A stretch of DNA of 52,531 bases, from positions 1 through 52,531 of the forward strand of contig CAIOLO010000157.1 of the NCBI GenBank assembly GCA_903859155.1, read 5' to 3'. Position numbers and translations under genes: made by a program. The notes under the pieces are model-generated. The model was not told the DNA's origin, searched no databases, and saw only the letters and a list, made by a program, of their open reading frames with translations. Positions 7,621 to 17,677 of the stretch are shown here, one piece after another (position 1 is the first letter of the stretch; every line of letters begins with the position of its first letter). Origin of the DNA: an uncultured beta proteobacterium (GTDB lineage Bacteria > Pseudomonadota > Gammaproteobacteria > Burkholderiales > SG8-39).

Positions 7621-8469
7621 TCATTCCTTGCCGTAACGCTCGAGCAGTTTGATGTCAAGGGCGCGGATGTCATTCCATTCCCTGTCCTGGGCGCTGGCGA
7701 TGCCCTTGAAAGCCAGCGGTGCAAGCAGGCCTTGCCCGGTTTGATCTCCGGACAGGGATTGCATCGCCTCGAGCACCTTGGCCAGCACTTCGGGCGGCAC
7801 GCGCGGATGCGCGGCAAACGCATGCGGCGTGTAAGCCGGTGTTTCAGCCAACACGCGCAAAGCGTTGCGGATCTCGGCCGGTGTCGTCTCCAAGCTGCGC
7901 TGGATGCCGCCGCCGGCTTCCTGCAGGCCCGAGGCCACCGCGCGATAGACAGAATCGTGGGAGGCGACGAACCTGGCGATGATCGGGATTCCCAGGCGGC
8001 CGAATTCCGACTGAGGCAGGATGCTGGCGGCGAAGGCCGCCGGTGCCGGGAACGCCACGTTCTTCCCGGCCAGATCGGCCAGCGTGCGGTAGGGGCTTTC
8101 CTTTTTCACCACCAGGATGCCTTTGAGCTTGCGATCCTGCTCCTTGGCAAAGACGCGGTAACCGGCGGCTGCATGGAACACCACGTAATGGTAGGGATTC
8201 ATATAGGCCAGGTCGTATTCGCCGCGTCCCAGACGCTCTTCGAATACGGGAATGCTGGGCGCGGTGCGAAACACCAGGGCAAAGCCCGAGCGCCGGCTGA
8301 GCTCTGCCAGCAGCGGCGCCCAGTCTTCGGCCAGGCGGCTGGCCGCCTGCTGCGGCACCACGCCGAATCCCAGTGTTTTTTTCGTCTCCTGTGCCTGCAC
8401 CTGAAACGGGCATGCCATCAGCCATGCCAGCAGCAAAGGCAAGGCCGATTTCGAAATCGTTTTGTTCAT
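7621..8469 (-). CDS. PhnD-like phosphate/phosphonate-type periplasmic binding protein
   Basis: A 282-aa substrate-binding protein of the PhnD superfamily. It has a Sec signal peptide ending near QVQAQ, then LGFGVVPQQAASRLAEDW, which is the family's opening strand. Typical segments are YDLAYMNPYHYVVF and GKNVAFPAPAAFAAS. ATG 8469 has AAGG 9 nt upstream; a TTG at 8478 is possible. No PhnC or PhnE transporter gene is present. Instead the gene sits between two histidine kinases (58 nt after one, 33 nt before the other). In several bacteria PhnD-like proteins of this kind serve as ligand receptors for sensor kinases, and the context favours that role here. The ligand cannot be read from sequence. 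Confidence 0.85.
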   Translation of the reverse strand: MNKTISKSALPLLLAWLMACPFQVQAQETKKTLGFGVVPQQAASRLAEDWAPLLAELSRRSGFALVFRTAPSIPVFEERLGRGEYDLAYMNPYHYVVFHAAAGYRVFAKEQDRKLKGILVVKKESPYRTLADLAGKNVAFPAPAAFAASILPQSEFGRLGIPIIARFVASHDSVYRAVASGLQEAGGGIQRSLETTPAEIRNALRVLAETPAYTPHAFAAHPRVPPEVLAKVLEAMQSLSGDQTGQGLLAPLAFKGIASAQDREWNDIRALDIKLLERYGKE

Positions 8470-8527
8470 ATTAAGCAACCTTTTCAGCCTGCGGATATTG
8501 TCAACAGCAGCCCCTGGTCGGAGCGGG

Positions 8528-10591
8528 TCAGGAACCTGGCTTGGCAGCGGTGGCGCGCACGGCGGCTAAGGCCGGCTCCGTCTCCTGAGCAGCGGCAAGC
8601 GACACGGTCACGGTGGTGCCCTCGCCGATTTTGCTGGCCAGTTCCAGTTCACCGCCGTGCAGCTGAATGATTTCGCGCACGATGCTCATGCCCAGTCCGG
8701 TGCCGGGGATCTTGCCCGAGGTGTCGGCGCGGTAGAAACGCTCGCCCACACGCGCCAGCTGCGACGGGGACATGCCGATGCCGTGATCGCTGATGCGCAG
8801 GCAGACCCGCGCCGCACTGTTGCCCTGGCCCGGCGTTTGCGTCAGGGCCATCTCCACGGCGCTGCCGGCGGGTGAATATTTGTAGGCGTTGGAGAGCACG
8901 TTGCTTATTGCCTGGGTCAGTTTCTTGCGGTCGGCATTGACCCAGAACGGGCCGGCTGCGGTCGGTGCCGCTGGCGCGTCGCGCCCCTGCGGAGGCCGGA
9001 ATTCCGCGGCAGCCTCGTGCAGCAGTTCGTGCAGATCGATGCGCTCGATGGTGAAGTCCTTGCCGCGCCGCTCCTCGATGCGCACCAGGTCGAGCAGTTC
9101 GTTGAGGATGGACACCGTGAGCTGGGATTGTTTGACGATGATGCCCAGGAAATCGCGCTGCTCGGCCTCGCCGAACTCGCGCGCGAGCAGCAGTTCGGCG
9201 AAGCCGTAGATGCTGGTCATCGGGGTGCGCAGTTCGTGCGCGGCGGTGGCGATGAATTCGCTTTTCAGGTGATCGACTTCGGTCTCGTGGGTGATGTCGC
9301 GAAAGTAGAGTATCTGCGACACGGCAGCCGCCTCGGAGAGGCGCAGTCCGCACTCGAGCACGCGTTTGCCAGGGCCGGCCAGTTCGATCAAGTGGCGCCG
9401 GTCGCGACCGCCGCCCTCAGCCGGCGGCGCCTCTGGCGGTTGCGCCGCGCGCAGCGCTGCCACACCCGGAAAGCGCGCCTGCTCGACGCAGAGGCTTGCC
9501 AGTCGCGCAGAGAATCCGGCCTCATCCAGCCCTGTGATCTGCGCTCCCCGCAACCTGGTCATGCGCAGGAAAGCCGGGCTGGCAGACAGTACACGGCGGT
9601 CGGCATCGAAGGAGACAAAACCATCCGGGCTGAGCTCGAAGATCGCGCCCAGCTGCTGAGCAATGGTATCGCGGGTCGAGAGCGAACGAAAAAGGATGAA
9701 AAACAGGGCCGCTATCAGAATGCTCACGGCTGTGGCCACCGCGAGAACTTCGTTGCGGTGAACCACGTGGGGGGCAAGCACATCACGCAGCGACTCGCCC
9801 AATACGAAATGCATGCGGTATTCCGGGAGCGTGTAGAAGCCGAAAATCCGTTCCTGGCTGTCGGACGCCGCGATCTGGCGATAACTGCCCGAAACCGGCG
9901 CGCTCGCGCCCAGAAAAGGCCGGTCCTTGAGAATCAGGCCCAGGCTTGATTCGGCGGTTGGATAACGAGCCATGATTTCACCGCTAGCGCGCACCACCGT
10001 GGCGACGGAATCCTCGCCAATGAGGAGTTCACGGGCAAAGCCGGCGAATTGCTCCGGACTGATCGACAATACGACGACGCCATTGAACTGTCCGTTCTTC
10101 AAGATGGGCCTGGTGAACTGGATCGACCATTTTCCGGAAACTTTCCCCATGAGCGGCTTGCTGATGAAAAGCCGGTCCGTATTGCCGGCCAGCTTGTGCA
10201 CCGTGAAGTGCTCGCGCCCGCTCAGGTCGGTGCGGTCGGTCGGTTTGGCGAGGTTGGAGAAGGCAAGGATTCCATCCTTGTCTATCACCGCGACCTGAAA
10301 AGTAAGGTCGTCGATGTTCTCCTGCGTTTTGAGCACGAGTTCCGAGAAGGCTTGCCAATCGCCGTTCCAGCGGCTGCGAACGTCAAGCATGAACTCATTG
10401 ATGCGTTTTATCGTGGAGCGTGAATATTCCGCAAAAACATGGGCCTGAACGGAGGTTCTGACTTCCGAGTCGTGAATGTAGACCTGGTGGCTGCGGAGGA
10501 TTTCGTAAGCGGCGGCAATCCAGACCAGTGCGAGGCACAGGGCGGCCAACAGGACCAGTTGCTGACGAAATCGGGCCGTTGCACGTTTCAT
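8528..10591 (-). CDS. Membrane sensor histidine kinase (dCache-like sensor, PAS, HisKA, HATPase)
   Basis: A 687-aa kinase. TM1 spans about residues 12-30. A long periplasmic region (about 31-280) is of the double-Cache type (DKDGILAFSN, SGREHF, SIQFTRPI). TM2 spans about 283-303, and a PAS domain about 310-435. HisKA has H452 in AAHELRTPMTSIYGF. The HATPase has intact N, G1 and G2 boxes (NAYKYSP, SDHGIGM, GTGLGMS). There is no HAMP domain, unlike the kinase at 5716. The start codon overlaps the stop of the HD-GYP regulator gene by 4 nt (ATGA), so the two are translationally coupled, and HD-GYP phosphorylation by this kinase is a reasonable inference. Confidence 0.9.
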   Translation of the reverse strand: MKRATARFRQQLVLLAALCLALVWIAAAYEILRSHQVYIHDSEVRTSVQAHVFAEYSRSTIKRINEFMLDVRSRWNGDWQAFSELVLKTQENIDDLTFQVAVIDKDGILAFSNLAKPTDRTDLSGREHFTVHKLAGNTDRLFISKPLMGKVSGKWSIQFTRPILKNGQFNGVVVLSISPEQFAGFARELLIGEDSVATVVRASGEIMARYPTAESSLGLILKDRPFLGASAPVSGSYRQIAASDSQERIFGFYTLPEYRMHFVLGESLRDVLAPHVVHRNEVLAVATAVSILIAALFFILFRSLSTRDTIAQQLGAIFELSPDGFVSFDADRRVLSASPAFLRMTRLRGAQITGLDEAGFSARLASLCVEQARFPGVAALRAAQPPEAPPAEGGGRDRRHLIELAGPGKRVLECGLRLSEAAAVSQILYFRDITHETEVDHLKSEFIATAAHELRTPMTSIYGFAELLLAREFGEAEQRDFLGIIVKQSQLTVSILNELLDLVRIEERRGKDFTIERIDLHELLHEAAAEFRPPQGRDAPAAPTAAGPFWVNADRKKLTQAISNVLSNAYKYSPAGSAVEMALTQTPGQGNSAARVCLRISDHGIGMSPSQLARVGERFYRADTSGKIPGTGLGMSIVREIIQLHGGELELASKIGEGTTVTVSLAAAQETEPALAAVRATAAKPGS
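8615..8749. repeat. 135-nt segment identical to 5749-5883
   Basis: Second copy, within the kinase gene 8528-10591, in direct orientation to the first copy about 2.9 kb away. Recombination between the copies would delete the intervening PhnD-like gene and fuse the kinases. Confidence 0.8.
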
Positions 10592-11742
10592 GTTGGTGGA
10601 CTCTCGTCTTGGTATTGCATCGCGATACGGGCGAATTGCTCGTGGATAAGTACGAACTTGTCGCAGATATCGGGATCGAAATGGCTGCCCCGGCCCTCGG
10701 CTATGATGCCCAGCGCCTTCGCGTGCGGCATGCCGGCTTTGTAGACGCGGGTGGAGATCAGCGCATCATACACATCGGCCACCGCCATGATGCGCGCGAA
10801 CAGCGGAATCGCCTCACCCGAGAGGCCCAGCGGATAGCCGCTGCCATCCCATTTTTCGTGGTGGCCGTAGGCCACTTCTCGCGCCGCGCTGAGGAAAGAG
10901 TTGCTCTCACCCAAGCCGCTTTCGGCCGCGACGATGGCATCACGGCCGCGGGTCGTGTGTGTTTTCATCAACTCGAATTCCTCCGCCGTGAGTTTTCCGG
11001 GTTTGAGCAATATGTGATCGGGAATGGCGACCTTGCCGATATCGTGCAGCGGCGCCGATTTGTACAGCAACTGTATGGCCGCCTGGCCCAGTTGCGCGGC
11101 GAAGCGCGCATGGCCTTGCAGCGCCGTAGCGAGTTCGCGCACATAGTTCTGGGTGCGGCGGATGTGCATTCCGGTCTCGTTGTCGCGCGTCTCCGCGAGC
11201 GAAGTAAAGGCGATGATGGTGGCATCCTGCGCCTTCTGGATTTCCTCTGCCTGAAGCGTCAAAGCCGCATTGGCCTTCTCCAGTTCGGCGGTGCGTTCGC
11301 GCACCTTGGTGTCGAGGTTGTCGTTCTGGTCGGCGACAATGCGCAGGGTCCTGCCCAGATCGACATGGTGCTTGACGCGGGTGAGCACGATGGGCGGGGA
11401 GAACGGTTTGCCGATGTAGTCGTTGGCCCCCAGCGCGAGCCCCTTGCGTTCGTCTTCGGCGCTGGTGAGCGAGGTGAGAAATATGATGGGCACGTGCTCC
11501 AGCGCGCGCCGGCTGCGCAGCCAGGCGCAGATCTCGTAGCCGTCGCGTCCGGGCATTACGACATCGAGCAATATCAGGTCCACCGGTTTGCCCTGCTCGA
11601 TGTAGGCCATGAATTTCGCGGAATCCGAAAACGGGCGGCAGCGAAAATCGTTTATCAGCAGGTTGGTCAGCAGGTGCAGATTCTCCGGCTGATCGTCGAG
11701 CATCAGCACATCGGCCTTGTCGGCAACCATCAGGTAACTCAT
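10588..11742 (-). CDS. HD-GYP response regulator (c-di-GMP phosphodiesterase)
   Basis: A 384-aa RpfG-like regulator. The receiver domain (about residues 10-130) has the phosphoacceptor D60 in [14 protein letters not shown]90 and K112. A coiled-coil linker (about 140-172) leads to an HD-GYP domain with H233-D234 in HDIGK, the [11 protein letters not shown] signature at about 294-304, and [10 protein letters not shown]. These metal and GYP residues are all kept, so hydrolysis of cyclic di-GMP is expected. The gene overlaps both neighbours by 4 nt (the hybrid kinase before it, the dCache kinase after it), forming a three-gene coupled unit. With the GGDEF protein at 18.9 kb, the cluster encodes both synthesis and breakdown of the messenger. 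Confidence 0.92.
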   Translation of the reverse strand: MSYLMVADKADVLMLDDQPENLHLLTNLLINDFRCRPFSDSAKFMAYIEQGKPVDLILLDVVMPGRDGYEICAWLRSRRALEHVPIIFLTSLTSAEDERKGLALGANDYIGKPFSPPIVLTRVKHHVDLGRTLRIVADQNDNLDTKVRERTAELEKANAALTLQAEEIQKAQDATIIAFTSLAETRDNETGMHIRRTQNYVRELATALQGHARFAAQLGQAAIQLLYKSAPLHDIGKVAIPDHILLKPGKLTAEEFELMKTHTTRGRDAIVAAESGLGESNSFLSAAREVAYGHHEKWDGSGYPLGLSGEAIPLFARIMAVADVYDALISTRVYKAGMPHAKALGIIAEGRGSHFDPDICDKFVLIHEQFARIAMQYQDESPPT

Positions 11743-14700
11743 GCGGATATTCCTTCCAGTTCGGCCATCAGCGGCCGTAGTTTTTCCTTTGCCTCGTCGA
11801 AATCGAAGCGCGCGACGCAGGCGAACATTTCCTCCAGGTCCGGGCGTTCTTTGGCAAACATTTTGTCCTCCAGGGTGGAGCGAAACTCGTCAGCCGTCTG
11901 TACCGCCGCGGCGTCGGTGTTCTCCAGCTGGGAGTAGAGCAGCCTGCCCAGTTCGAGCGCGCTGGCCGACGCCGCTACCGTCACTGCGGCATCGTTGGCG
12001 TTCTCGCCCAGGTGTTGCCGGATTTCGGCGAGAGCCTCGCCCAGCAAGCGTAGCAGATTGTCGGAGATCTCTTTTGTTGCCACTTTATCCTGCCGCCAGG
12101 ATTGCTCGGCTGTGCGCGCCGCCTGTTGCAGCCGGGTGGCGCCGATTTGACCGGCCATGCCCTTGAGCGCATGCGCGATGCGGAAAGCACCGGCCCAGTC
12201 ACGCGCGGAAATCATTGCCGCGAGGCGTTGCGCGTCCGCTTCATGATGCGCCACGACTTGCTGCAGGACGCGATGCATGACCTGGGGCTTGTGATTGGTC
12301 ATCTGCCTCAGCGTTTCCAGGTCAAGGTGTTTTTCGCCATCAGTGCCGGGTGAAGATGCCGCTGTTTCGCCCGCCTGAACACGCTCCCCTCGCAGCGCGC
12401 GAGCCTCGCGCCCGCTTTCGCCGGCGCTGAGCCATTTCAACAGGGCCTGGTAGAGAATCTCCGGTTCTACCGGCTTGGCCAGGTGGTCGTTCATGCCTGC
12501 CGCGAGGCAGGCATCGCGGTCTTCGGTGAAAGCATTGGCGGTCATCGCAAGTATCGGGATCGCTTTCCACGCCGGCAGCGCCCTGATGCGGCGAGTGGCC
12601 TCCAGGCCATCCATTTCCGGCATCTGCATATCCATCAGGACCAGGTCGTAGGTTCTGCGAATCGCCATCTCCAGCGCCACTTGGCCGTTCTCCGCTGTCT
12701 CGATGTCAAAACCGAAATCCGACAGCAGCTCCAGCAGAATTTCCCGGTTCACCGGATTATCCTCGACCAGCAGCAGGCTCGCCCCGCGGTAGGTTACTTG
12801 CAGGGACTGTCTGGCCAGCGACTCGTGTCCTGCGGGCAGGCTGCGAGCCTCGCTGTCGGTCAGTCGGGCCAGCGTGTCGTGCAGGGTGGAGGAGGTGAGC
12901 GGCTTGGCCAGCACGGCGAGGACGCCTTCGAGTTTCGCCTTCTGCTTCAAGTCGGGTTCGTCGTAGGCGGTGATGATCAGTGTCATGGGATGCTGGGTGA
13001 GCGCCATCGCATTGAGGCGGTGGGCGGTCTGGATGCCATCGAGCCCGGGCATGCGCCAGTCGAGCAGCATGAGCGCGAACGGGTCCTTGGCCCGGTTAGC
13101 CGTTGCGATCATGTCCAGGGCGGTTTCGCCCGAATCGGCCTCGGCGGTGCGCAAACCCATGGTTTCGAGCATTTTGGTGAGTACCAGGCGCGCCTCGGGC
13201 AGATCGTCCACCACCAGTGCGTGGCAGCCGCGCAGGTTCACGCTGCGGTGCGGCAGGCAATCGGCGCCCCGGGTCAGGCGCATCGTGATCCAGAAGCTGC
13301 TGCCCACCCCCGGCACGCTCTCCACCCCGACTTCGCCTCCCATGAGCTGCGCGATGTGGCGGTTGATGGCCAGACCCAGACCGGAGCCGCCGTGCTTGCG
13401 CGTGGTCGAACCGTCGGCCTGCTCGAAGGCTTCGAAAATCCTTTGCTGCTGTTCGCGGTTGAGTCCGATGCCGGTGTCGTTGACCTCGAAGCGGATCAGC
13501 AGGCCCGCGGGGGTATCCTCGAGCGCGGTCGCGCGCACCATGATGCGGCCGCGCTCGGTGAATTTGATCGCATTGCCGAGGTAGTTGAGGATCACCTGCG
13601 CCAGGCGCACCGGGTCGCCGCGCAAGGGGCCGGTAAGGGCCGGATCGACGTCGGAGATGATCTCCAGGCCCTTGTTCTTGGCATTGGTCGTGACCAGGTT
13701 GAAGACGTTGCGCGTGAGCACGTCCTCGAGCAGGAAATCCACCTGCTCGAGCTGGAATTTTCCCGATTCGATGCGCGCGATGTCCAGGATGTTGTTGATG
13801 ATGGAGAGCAGATGGCGCGAGGCGTCGGAAATCTGCGCCAGCTTTTCGTGGTTCCACGCGTCCTGGTCGGGCCGTTGCGCCATCAGGTAGGAAAGCCCGA
13901 CGATGGCGTTTAACGGGGTGCGGATTTCGTGGCTGGTGTTGGCGAGGAATTCGCTCGTTGCCCGCGAAGCTCTTTCGGCCTTTTCCCGCAGATCGATCAG
14001 CGTGGCATTGCTCAGGCCGAGCAGGGTTTCGCGCAGTTTCTGCTGGCGGAACAGAAGATACAGCAGCAGTCCGGCGACCAGCGCGCCGACGCCACTGACC
14101 AGCGCGGACACGAACCCGATGCGTGTGACTCTGTCCAGGATCTCGCTCCTGTGCATCTGGGCAGCGATACCCCAGGGGACCGCGCTCATGCCATGGACGG
14201 AGCCCACGACCTGGTGATCGAGATAGTCCGTGCCTTCAAAATTCAAGCCCTTGAGGGTGAGCGCTGCGGGGGCGATAAGGCTCGGGTTGACGGGGTCGAA
14301 GGGAACATGCTTCTGAATGTACCTGGCGCCGGCGCCGAGGTTCTTGGTGAGATAAGTCAGGCCATTGTTCTCCGGCCTGAGCAGAACGACTTCCCCGGTC
14401 TTGCCGTTGCCCGGCCAATCCAGGAAATCGGCGAAAAACTCGCTCTCAAGGCTGCTAGAGGCGATCAGCGCGATGCTCAGGCCCGGGCCGGCGGTGTCGG
14501 CCACGCGCAACACGGCGAGGTAACCGAAGTAATGAGTGCCCCCCCCCTCGGCAGTGGAGGTTTCGAAAAAATGCGCCTTGCCGTCGGCGGCCTCCCGGCG
14601 CAGTCGTTGCAGCACATCGGTGGCGTTCACGCCCTGGGCGCCACTGTGCATGATGCGGCGTCCGTCGGTGGTCAGGATCTCTATGCTGTGATAGTGGTAG

Positions 14701-15092
14701 CCTTTTTTTACCAGGTCCAGCCATGCGCCCAGCTGGGTTGCGGCTTCGCCGCCGGAGTTGCGCTGGGCCTGCAGCGTCAGTTGCAGCAGCAGGGGATTTT
14801 GAATCAGCACTTCGGTATCGGTCTTGCGCTCGTGCATCCAGCGCTCGATCTTCTGCGAGGTGACCTCCGATATCGCGTGCAGGCTCGCCTGTTCGCGCTC
14901 GATCATGTTCGCCGAAGCGTAGTAATAAGTCATCCAGCCGACCGCACCGAACGCGAGGACGGTAAGCGCAAATATCCAGCGCATCCGTTGCGTCAGCCAA
15001 ATTCCGATCCATTGGTCCATTGTGCCCAGGTGCGTCGGCATGCTTGTGCCCAGGGGGGCGGGTTTTCCGGCCGAGGTGTTTTTATTTGGCAT
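11739..15092 (-). CDS. Hybrid histidine kinase with two receivers and an HPt domain
   Basis: A phosphorelay protein of 1117 aa from ATG 15092 (a TTG at 15104 would add 4 residues; neither has a clear SD). TM1 spans about residues 38-58, a periplasmic sensor about 60-320 and TM2 about 325-348. HisKA follows with H388 in [12 protein letters not shown], then a HATPase ([23 protein letters not shown]). Receiver 1 has D678 in [11 protein letters not shown] and receiver 2 has D821 in [11 protein letters not shown]. An HPt domain carries H974 in [12 protein letters not shown]. About 70 further residues end the protein. The His-Asp-His-Asp order is that of BarA/EvgS-type kinases, and the second Asp target could be the HD-GYP receiver that overlaps its stop codon. 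The start lies 24 nt after the upstream kinase gene. Confidence 0.92.
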   Translation of the reverse strand: MPNKNTSAGKPAPLGTSMPTHLGTMDQWIGIWLTQRMRWIFALTVLAFGAVGWMTYYYASANMIEREQASLHAISEVTSQKIERWMHERKTDTEVLIQNPLLLQLTLQAQRNSGGEAATQLGAWLDLVKKGYHYHSIEILTTDGRRIMHSGAQGVNATDVLQRLRREAADGKAHFFETSTAEGGGTHYFGYLAVLRVADTAGPGLSIALIASSSLESEFFADFLDWPGNGKTGEVVLLRPENNGLTYLTKNLGAGARYIQKHVPFDPVNPSLIAPAALTLKGLNFEGTDYLDHQVVGSVHGMSAVPWGIAAQMHRSEILDRVTRIGFVSALVSGVGALVAGLLLYLLFRQQKLRETLLGLSNATLIDLREKAERASRATSEFLANTSHEIRTPLNAIVGLSYLMAQRPDQDAWNHEKLAQISDASRHLLSIINNILDIARIESGKFQLEQVDFLLEDVLTRNVFNLVTTNAKNKGLEIISDVDPALTGPLRGDPVRLAQVILNYLGNAIKFTERGRIMVRATALEDTPAGLLIRFEVNDTGIGLNREQQQRIFEAFEQADGSTTRKHGGSGLGLAINRHIAQLMGGEVGVESVPGVGSSFWITMRLTRGADCLPHRSVNLRGCHALVVDDLPEARLVLTKMLETMGLRTAEADSGETALDMIATANRAKDPFALMLLDWRMPGLDGIQTAHRLNAMALTQHPMTLIITAYDEPDLKQKAKLEGVLAVLAKPLTSSTLHDTLARLTDSEARSLPAGHESLARQSLQVTYRGASLLLVEDNPVNREILLELLSDFGFDIETAENGQVALEMAIRRTYDLVLMDMQMPEMDGLEATRRIRALPAWKAIPILAMTANAFTEDRDACLAAGMNDHLAKPVEPEILYQALLKWLSAGESGREARALRGERVQAGETAASSPGTDGEKHLDLETLRQMTNHKPQVMHRVLQQVVAHHEADAQRLAAMISARDWAGAFRIAHALKGMAGQIGATRLQQAARTAEQSWRQDKVATKEISDNLLRLLGEALAEIRQHLGENANDAAVTVAASASALELGRLLYSQLENTDAAAVQTADEFRSTLEDKMFAKERPDLEEMFACVARFDFDEAKEKLRPLMAELEGISA

Positions 15093-15116
15093 TGCACAGT
15101 CCAATTTAAGTGTCTA

Positions 15117-17663
15117 TCAAGCGGCGCCGGCAGCAGCGTTTGCCGCCGGAGTCCATAGCGTTACTTCGGTGCCTGCGCCAGGCGCACTTGCAATTGCAAC
15201 GCGCCCGCCGTGCAGGTTGAGAATTTCACTGACGATGCTCATGCCCAAACCGGTTCCTGGAATTCTTCCCGAGGAATCGGCGCGGTAAAAGCGCTCGCAC
15301 ACGCGCGCCACCTGCTCAGGCTTCATGCCGATGCCCCGGTCGGTGACACGCAGGCCGATTTCGCCCGCGTTCCCGTCTTTGTCTTGCACCGTCAGGTCGA
15401 GGCGCACCGTGCCGCCGTCGGGGGAGTATTTGTAGGCGTTGGAGATCACATTGCTGAGGGCCTGCTCCATCTTTTTGGGGTCGGCGCGCAACCACAGCGG
15501 GTGCGCGGGCAGGTCAAGCAACGGTGCTTCGCGGCCCTCGGGGGGGTTGTAGTTGGCCGCTGCGCGCCGCACCAGTTCTTGTGCTTCAATGGTCTGGAAA
15601 ATGAAGTCCTTGCCGCGGCGCGCCTCGATGCGCGACAGATCCAGGAGTTCATTGATGATCGATGCCATCAAGTCGGCGTTGCGGTGGATGGTGTCGATCA
15701 GATCGCGTTGCGTCGCGGCGTCGAATTCCTCCTTGAGCAGCAATTCGGAAAAGCCGTAAATGCTGGCCATTGGCGTGCGCAACTCGTGCGCGGCCGTGGA
15801 AAGAAATTCGCTTTTCAGCCGCTCGATTTCGATTTCACGGGTGACATCGCGAAAGTAAAGGATCTGCGACACGCTCGTCGTCTGGCTTTCGCGCAGGCCC
15901 ACCTCGAGCACGCGAGCGCTGGGGCCGGCGAGTTCGATTATCTCCCGCCGCTCGGATGCCGCCGGCCGCAGCTCTCGCAGCGCCGTCACGCCGCGAAACG
16001 CGGCCTCGAACAGGCATTTCGCGGCGAGCATGTTTGAAAACGACGGTTCATCGAGGCCGATGACGGCCTCCTGTTGCAGGCCCGTCAAATCCGTGAAAGC
16101 CGGACTGGCGTATTTGACGCAGTGGGCGGTGTCGAAGGATACGAAGCCGTCCGGACTCAGATCGAACACCGCGTTAAGTTGTTCGGTGCGCTCGCGCAGG
16201 TGTTCGGTGGCCTGTTTGAGTTCGGTGACGTCGATGCGGTTGCCCACGATGTGGCCGCTGGCAAGGCGGTACTCGACCACAAGCAGCCAGCGCCCATCGA
16301 CGAGCTTTTGTTCGATCACCTCGCCATTGGCCGCCTGGTGCTGCGCGAGGCGATGCCGCACCCAGGCCTCAGGAGCGCCGATGGCCTCCTGCTCCTGGTA
16401 CTGGCCGCGTTCAATGCCGCTGCGCAGGATGTCCTCGAAGGTGGCACCCGGCACGATGATGTCGCGGCCGATGCCGTAAAGATTCCGATAGGCTTCGTTG
16501 CACATCACCAGCCGGTCCTGTGCGTCAAAAATGGTGAAGCCCTGCGCCACCTTGCTCACCGCCGCCTGCAACAACTTGCCCGCGTTTTCGGCGGCAACCC
16601 TGGCCGATTCCATTTCACGGGTTCTGGAGGCGACTCGCGACTCGAGCTCGGCATAGGATTCGCCCAGACGGTCCACCATGGAGTTGAACGCCCGGGCGAG
16701 GCGATTGAACTCGTCCTCGTCACCGAGCGCGATCCAGGCCGACGGGCGCCCGCTTGCGGCCATTTCCTCCACCGCAACGGTCAGTTCACGCATGGGAGCG
16801 GAGAGGAATGCGGCGGTGGCCCGGGAGAACTTTAGCGCGCCGATGACAAGCAACAGGGCGACGCCAAAGTAGGCCGCCAGCAGATAGTCCAGGCTTTTGA
16901 GCGCGAGGTTGCTGTCGATCGACAAGGTGTGCTCGAGACCGAGGCTCCAGATCGAGCGTGGCAGATTCAGCGCTGCGCGCACCTGTAAAGCCGCCGCCGG
17001 AGGGGGGCTTCCGGCCAGCAACCGGCCCGCCGAATCGTACATGGCCCAGTCCTGCTGCCCGTCGGACAACTCCAGGGCTGCCGGGGCGAACTGCAACAGC
17101 ACCGCCCCTTCGATGCTGCCGGTGAGGCGGTAGATGACTGGAAAGGCAACGCTGATCAGATGCTGGTCTTGCGTAGAAGCCTCGATACTGGCGAATGCGG
17201 TGCCTGATTCCATCATGCCCTCGAAGGCGCGTTTTGCGCCCGCCCCCAGCGCCGCGCCTGGCTCGCTCTTTGCAATGGCTTCGCCGCGATGATTGGTCAG
17301 CGCAAGGGTGGCCCCGGGCAGCGACAGTTTGTAGTTCTGCAACAGGGGCTGCAGATAGATTTCTCGACCGAGGGAGTCGGCCAGCGAATTGGCGGTGACG
17401 GTGTTGCCGGCCAGTGCTGCCGCTTCGGCGAGCAAAGCCCCGAGCTTGAGCTCGATTTCGCGCCGCTCGAGTTGCGCCCGCGCTTGGAGCAGTGATTGCG
17501 TGCTGTCGATCATCTGCTGGCGCGCGAGAAAAAACGAGGCCGAGGCGACCAGTGTTCCGGAGAGCATCAAAACCGCGAGCAGCGCTGCGGTGATTTTCCC
17601 CTGCAGGTTGAGGCGCGCGAAGCGCGCGCGCAGGGCGGCGTGCATGCTGGTCAGAATACGCAT
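15117..17663 (-). CDS. Membrane sensor histidine kinase (HAMP, two PAS, HisKA, HATPase)
   Basis: An 848-aa kinase. TM1 spans about residues 24-46, a periplasmic sensor of about 210 residues follows, and TM2 spans about 257-278. Then come HAMP (about 280-335), a coiled coil, PAS 1 (about 365-480, with a FTIFDAQDRLVMCNEAY motif) and PAS 2 (about 490-610, with DLSPDGFVSFD as in the other kinases). HisKA has H626 in AAHELRTPMASIYGF, and the HATPase boxes are intact (NAYKYSPDGG, TDRGIGM, GTGLGMS). ATG 17663 is chosen because it begins a positively charged N terminus just before TM1. The frame is open to 18092, but that part is antisense-like and overlaps the next gene. The LivJ-like gene ends 14 nt before this start, so that protein is the likely sensor partner. 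Confidence 0.88.
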   Translation of the reverse strand: MRILTSMHAALRARFARLNLQGKITAALLAVLMLSGTLVASASFFLARQQMIDSTQSLLQARAQLERREIELKLGALLAEAAALAGNTVTANSLADSLGREIYLQPLLQNYKLSLPGATLALTNHRGEAIAKSEPGAALGAGAKRAFEGMMESGTAFASIEASTQDQHLISVAFPVIYRLTGSIEGAVLLQFAPAALELSDGQQDWAMYDSAGRLLAGSPPPAAALQVRAALNLPRSIWSLGLEHTLSIDSNLALKSLDYLLAAYFGVALLLVIGALKFSRATAAFLSAPMRELTVAVEEMAASGRPSAWIALGDEDEFNRLARAFNSMVDRLGESYAELESRVASRTREMESARVAAENAGKLLQAAVSKVAQGFTIFDAQDRLVMCNEAYRNLYGIGRDIIVPGATFEDILRSGIERGQYQEQEAIGAPEAWVRHRLAQHQAANGEVIEQKLVDGRWLLVVEYRLASGHIVGNRIDVTELKQATEHLRERTEQLNAVFDLSPDGFVSFDTAHCVKYASPAFTDLTGLQQEAVIGLDEPSFSNMLAAKCLFEAAFRGVTALRELRPAASERREIIELAGPSARVLEVGLRESQTTSVSQILYFRDVTREIEIERLKSEFLSTAAHELRTPMASIYGFSELLLKEEFDAATQRDLIDTIHRNADLMASIINELLDLSRIEARRGKDFIFQTIEAQELVRRAAANYNPPEGREAPLLDLPAHPLWLRADPKKMEQALSNVISNAYKYSPDGGTVRLDLTVQDKDGNAGEIGLRVTDRGIGMKPEQVARVCERFYRADSSGRIPGTGLGMSIVSEILNLHGGRVAIASAPGAGTEVTLWTPAANAAAGAA

Positions 17664-17677
17664 GGTTCGCCGCAGAA

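Noticed and set aside
7459..8670. Long plus-strand ORF (about 400 codons) opposite the PhnD-like gene and kinases; similar ones at 10528-11937, 12483-13913 and 13929-15158
   Set aside because: They are mirror frames of well-supported minus-strand genes, typical of GC-rich coding DNA, and show Arg/Gln/His-rich non-protein composition.
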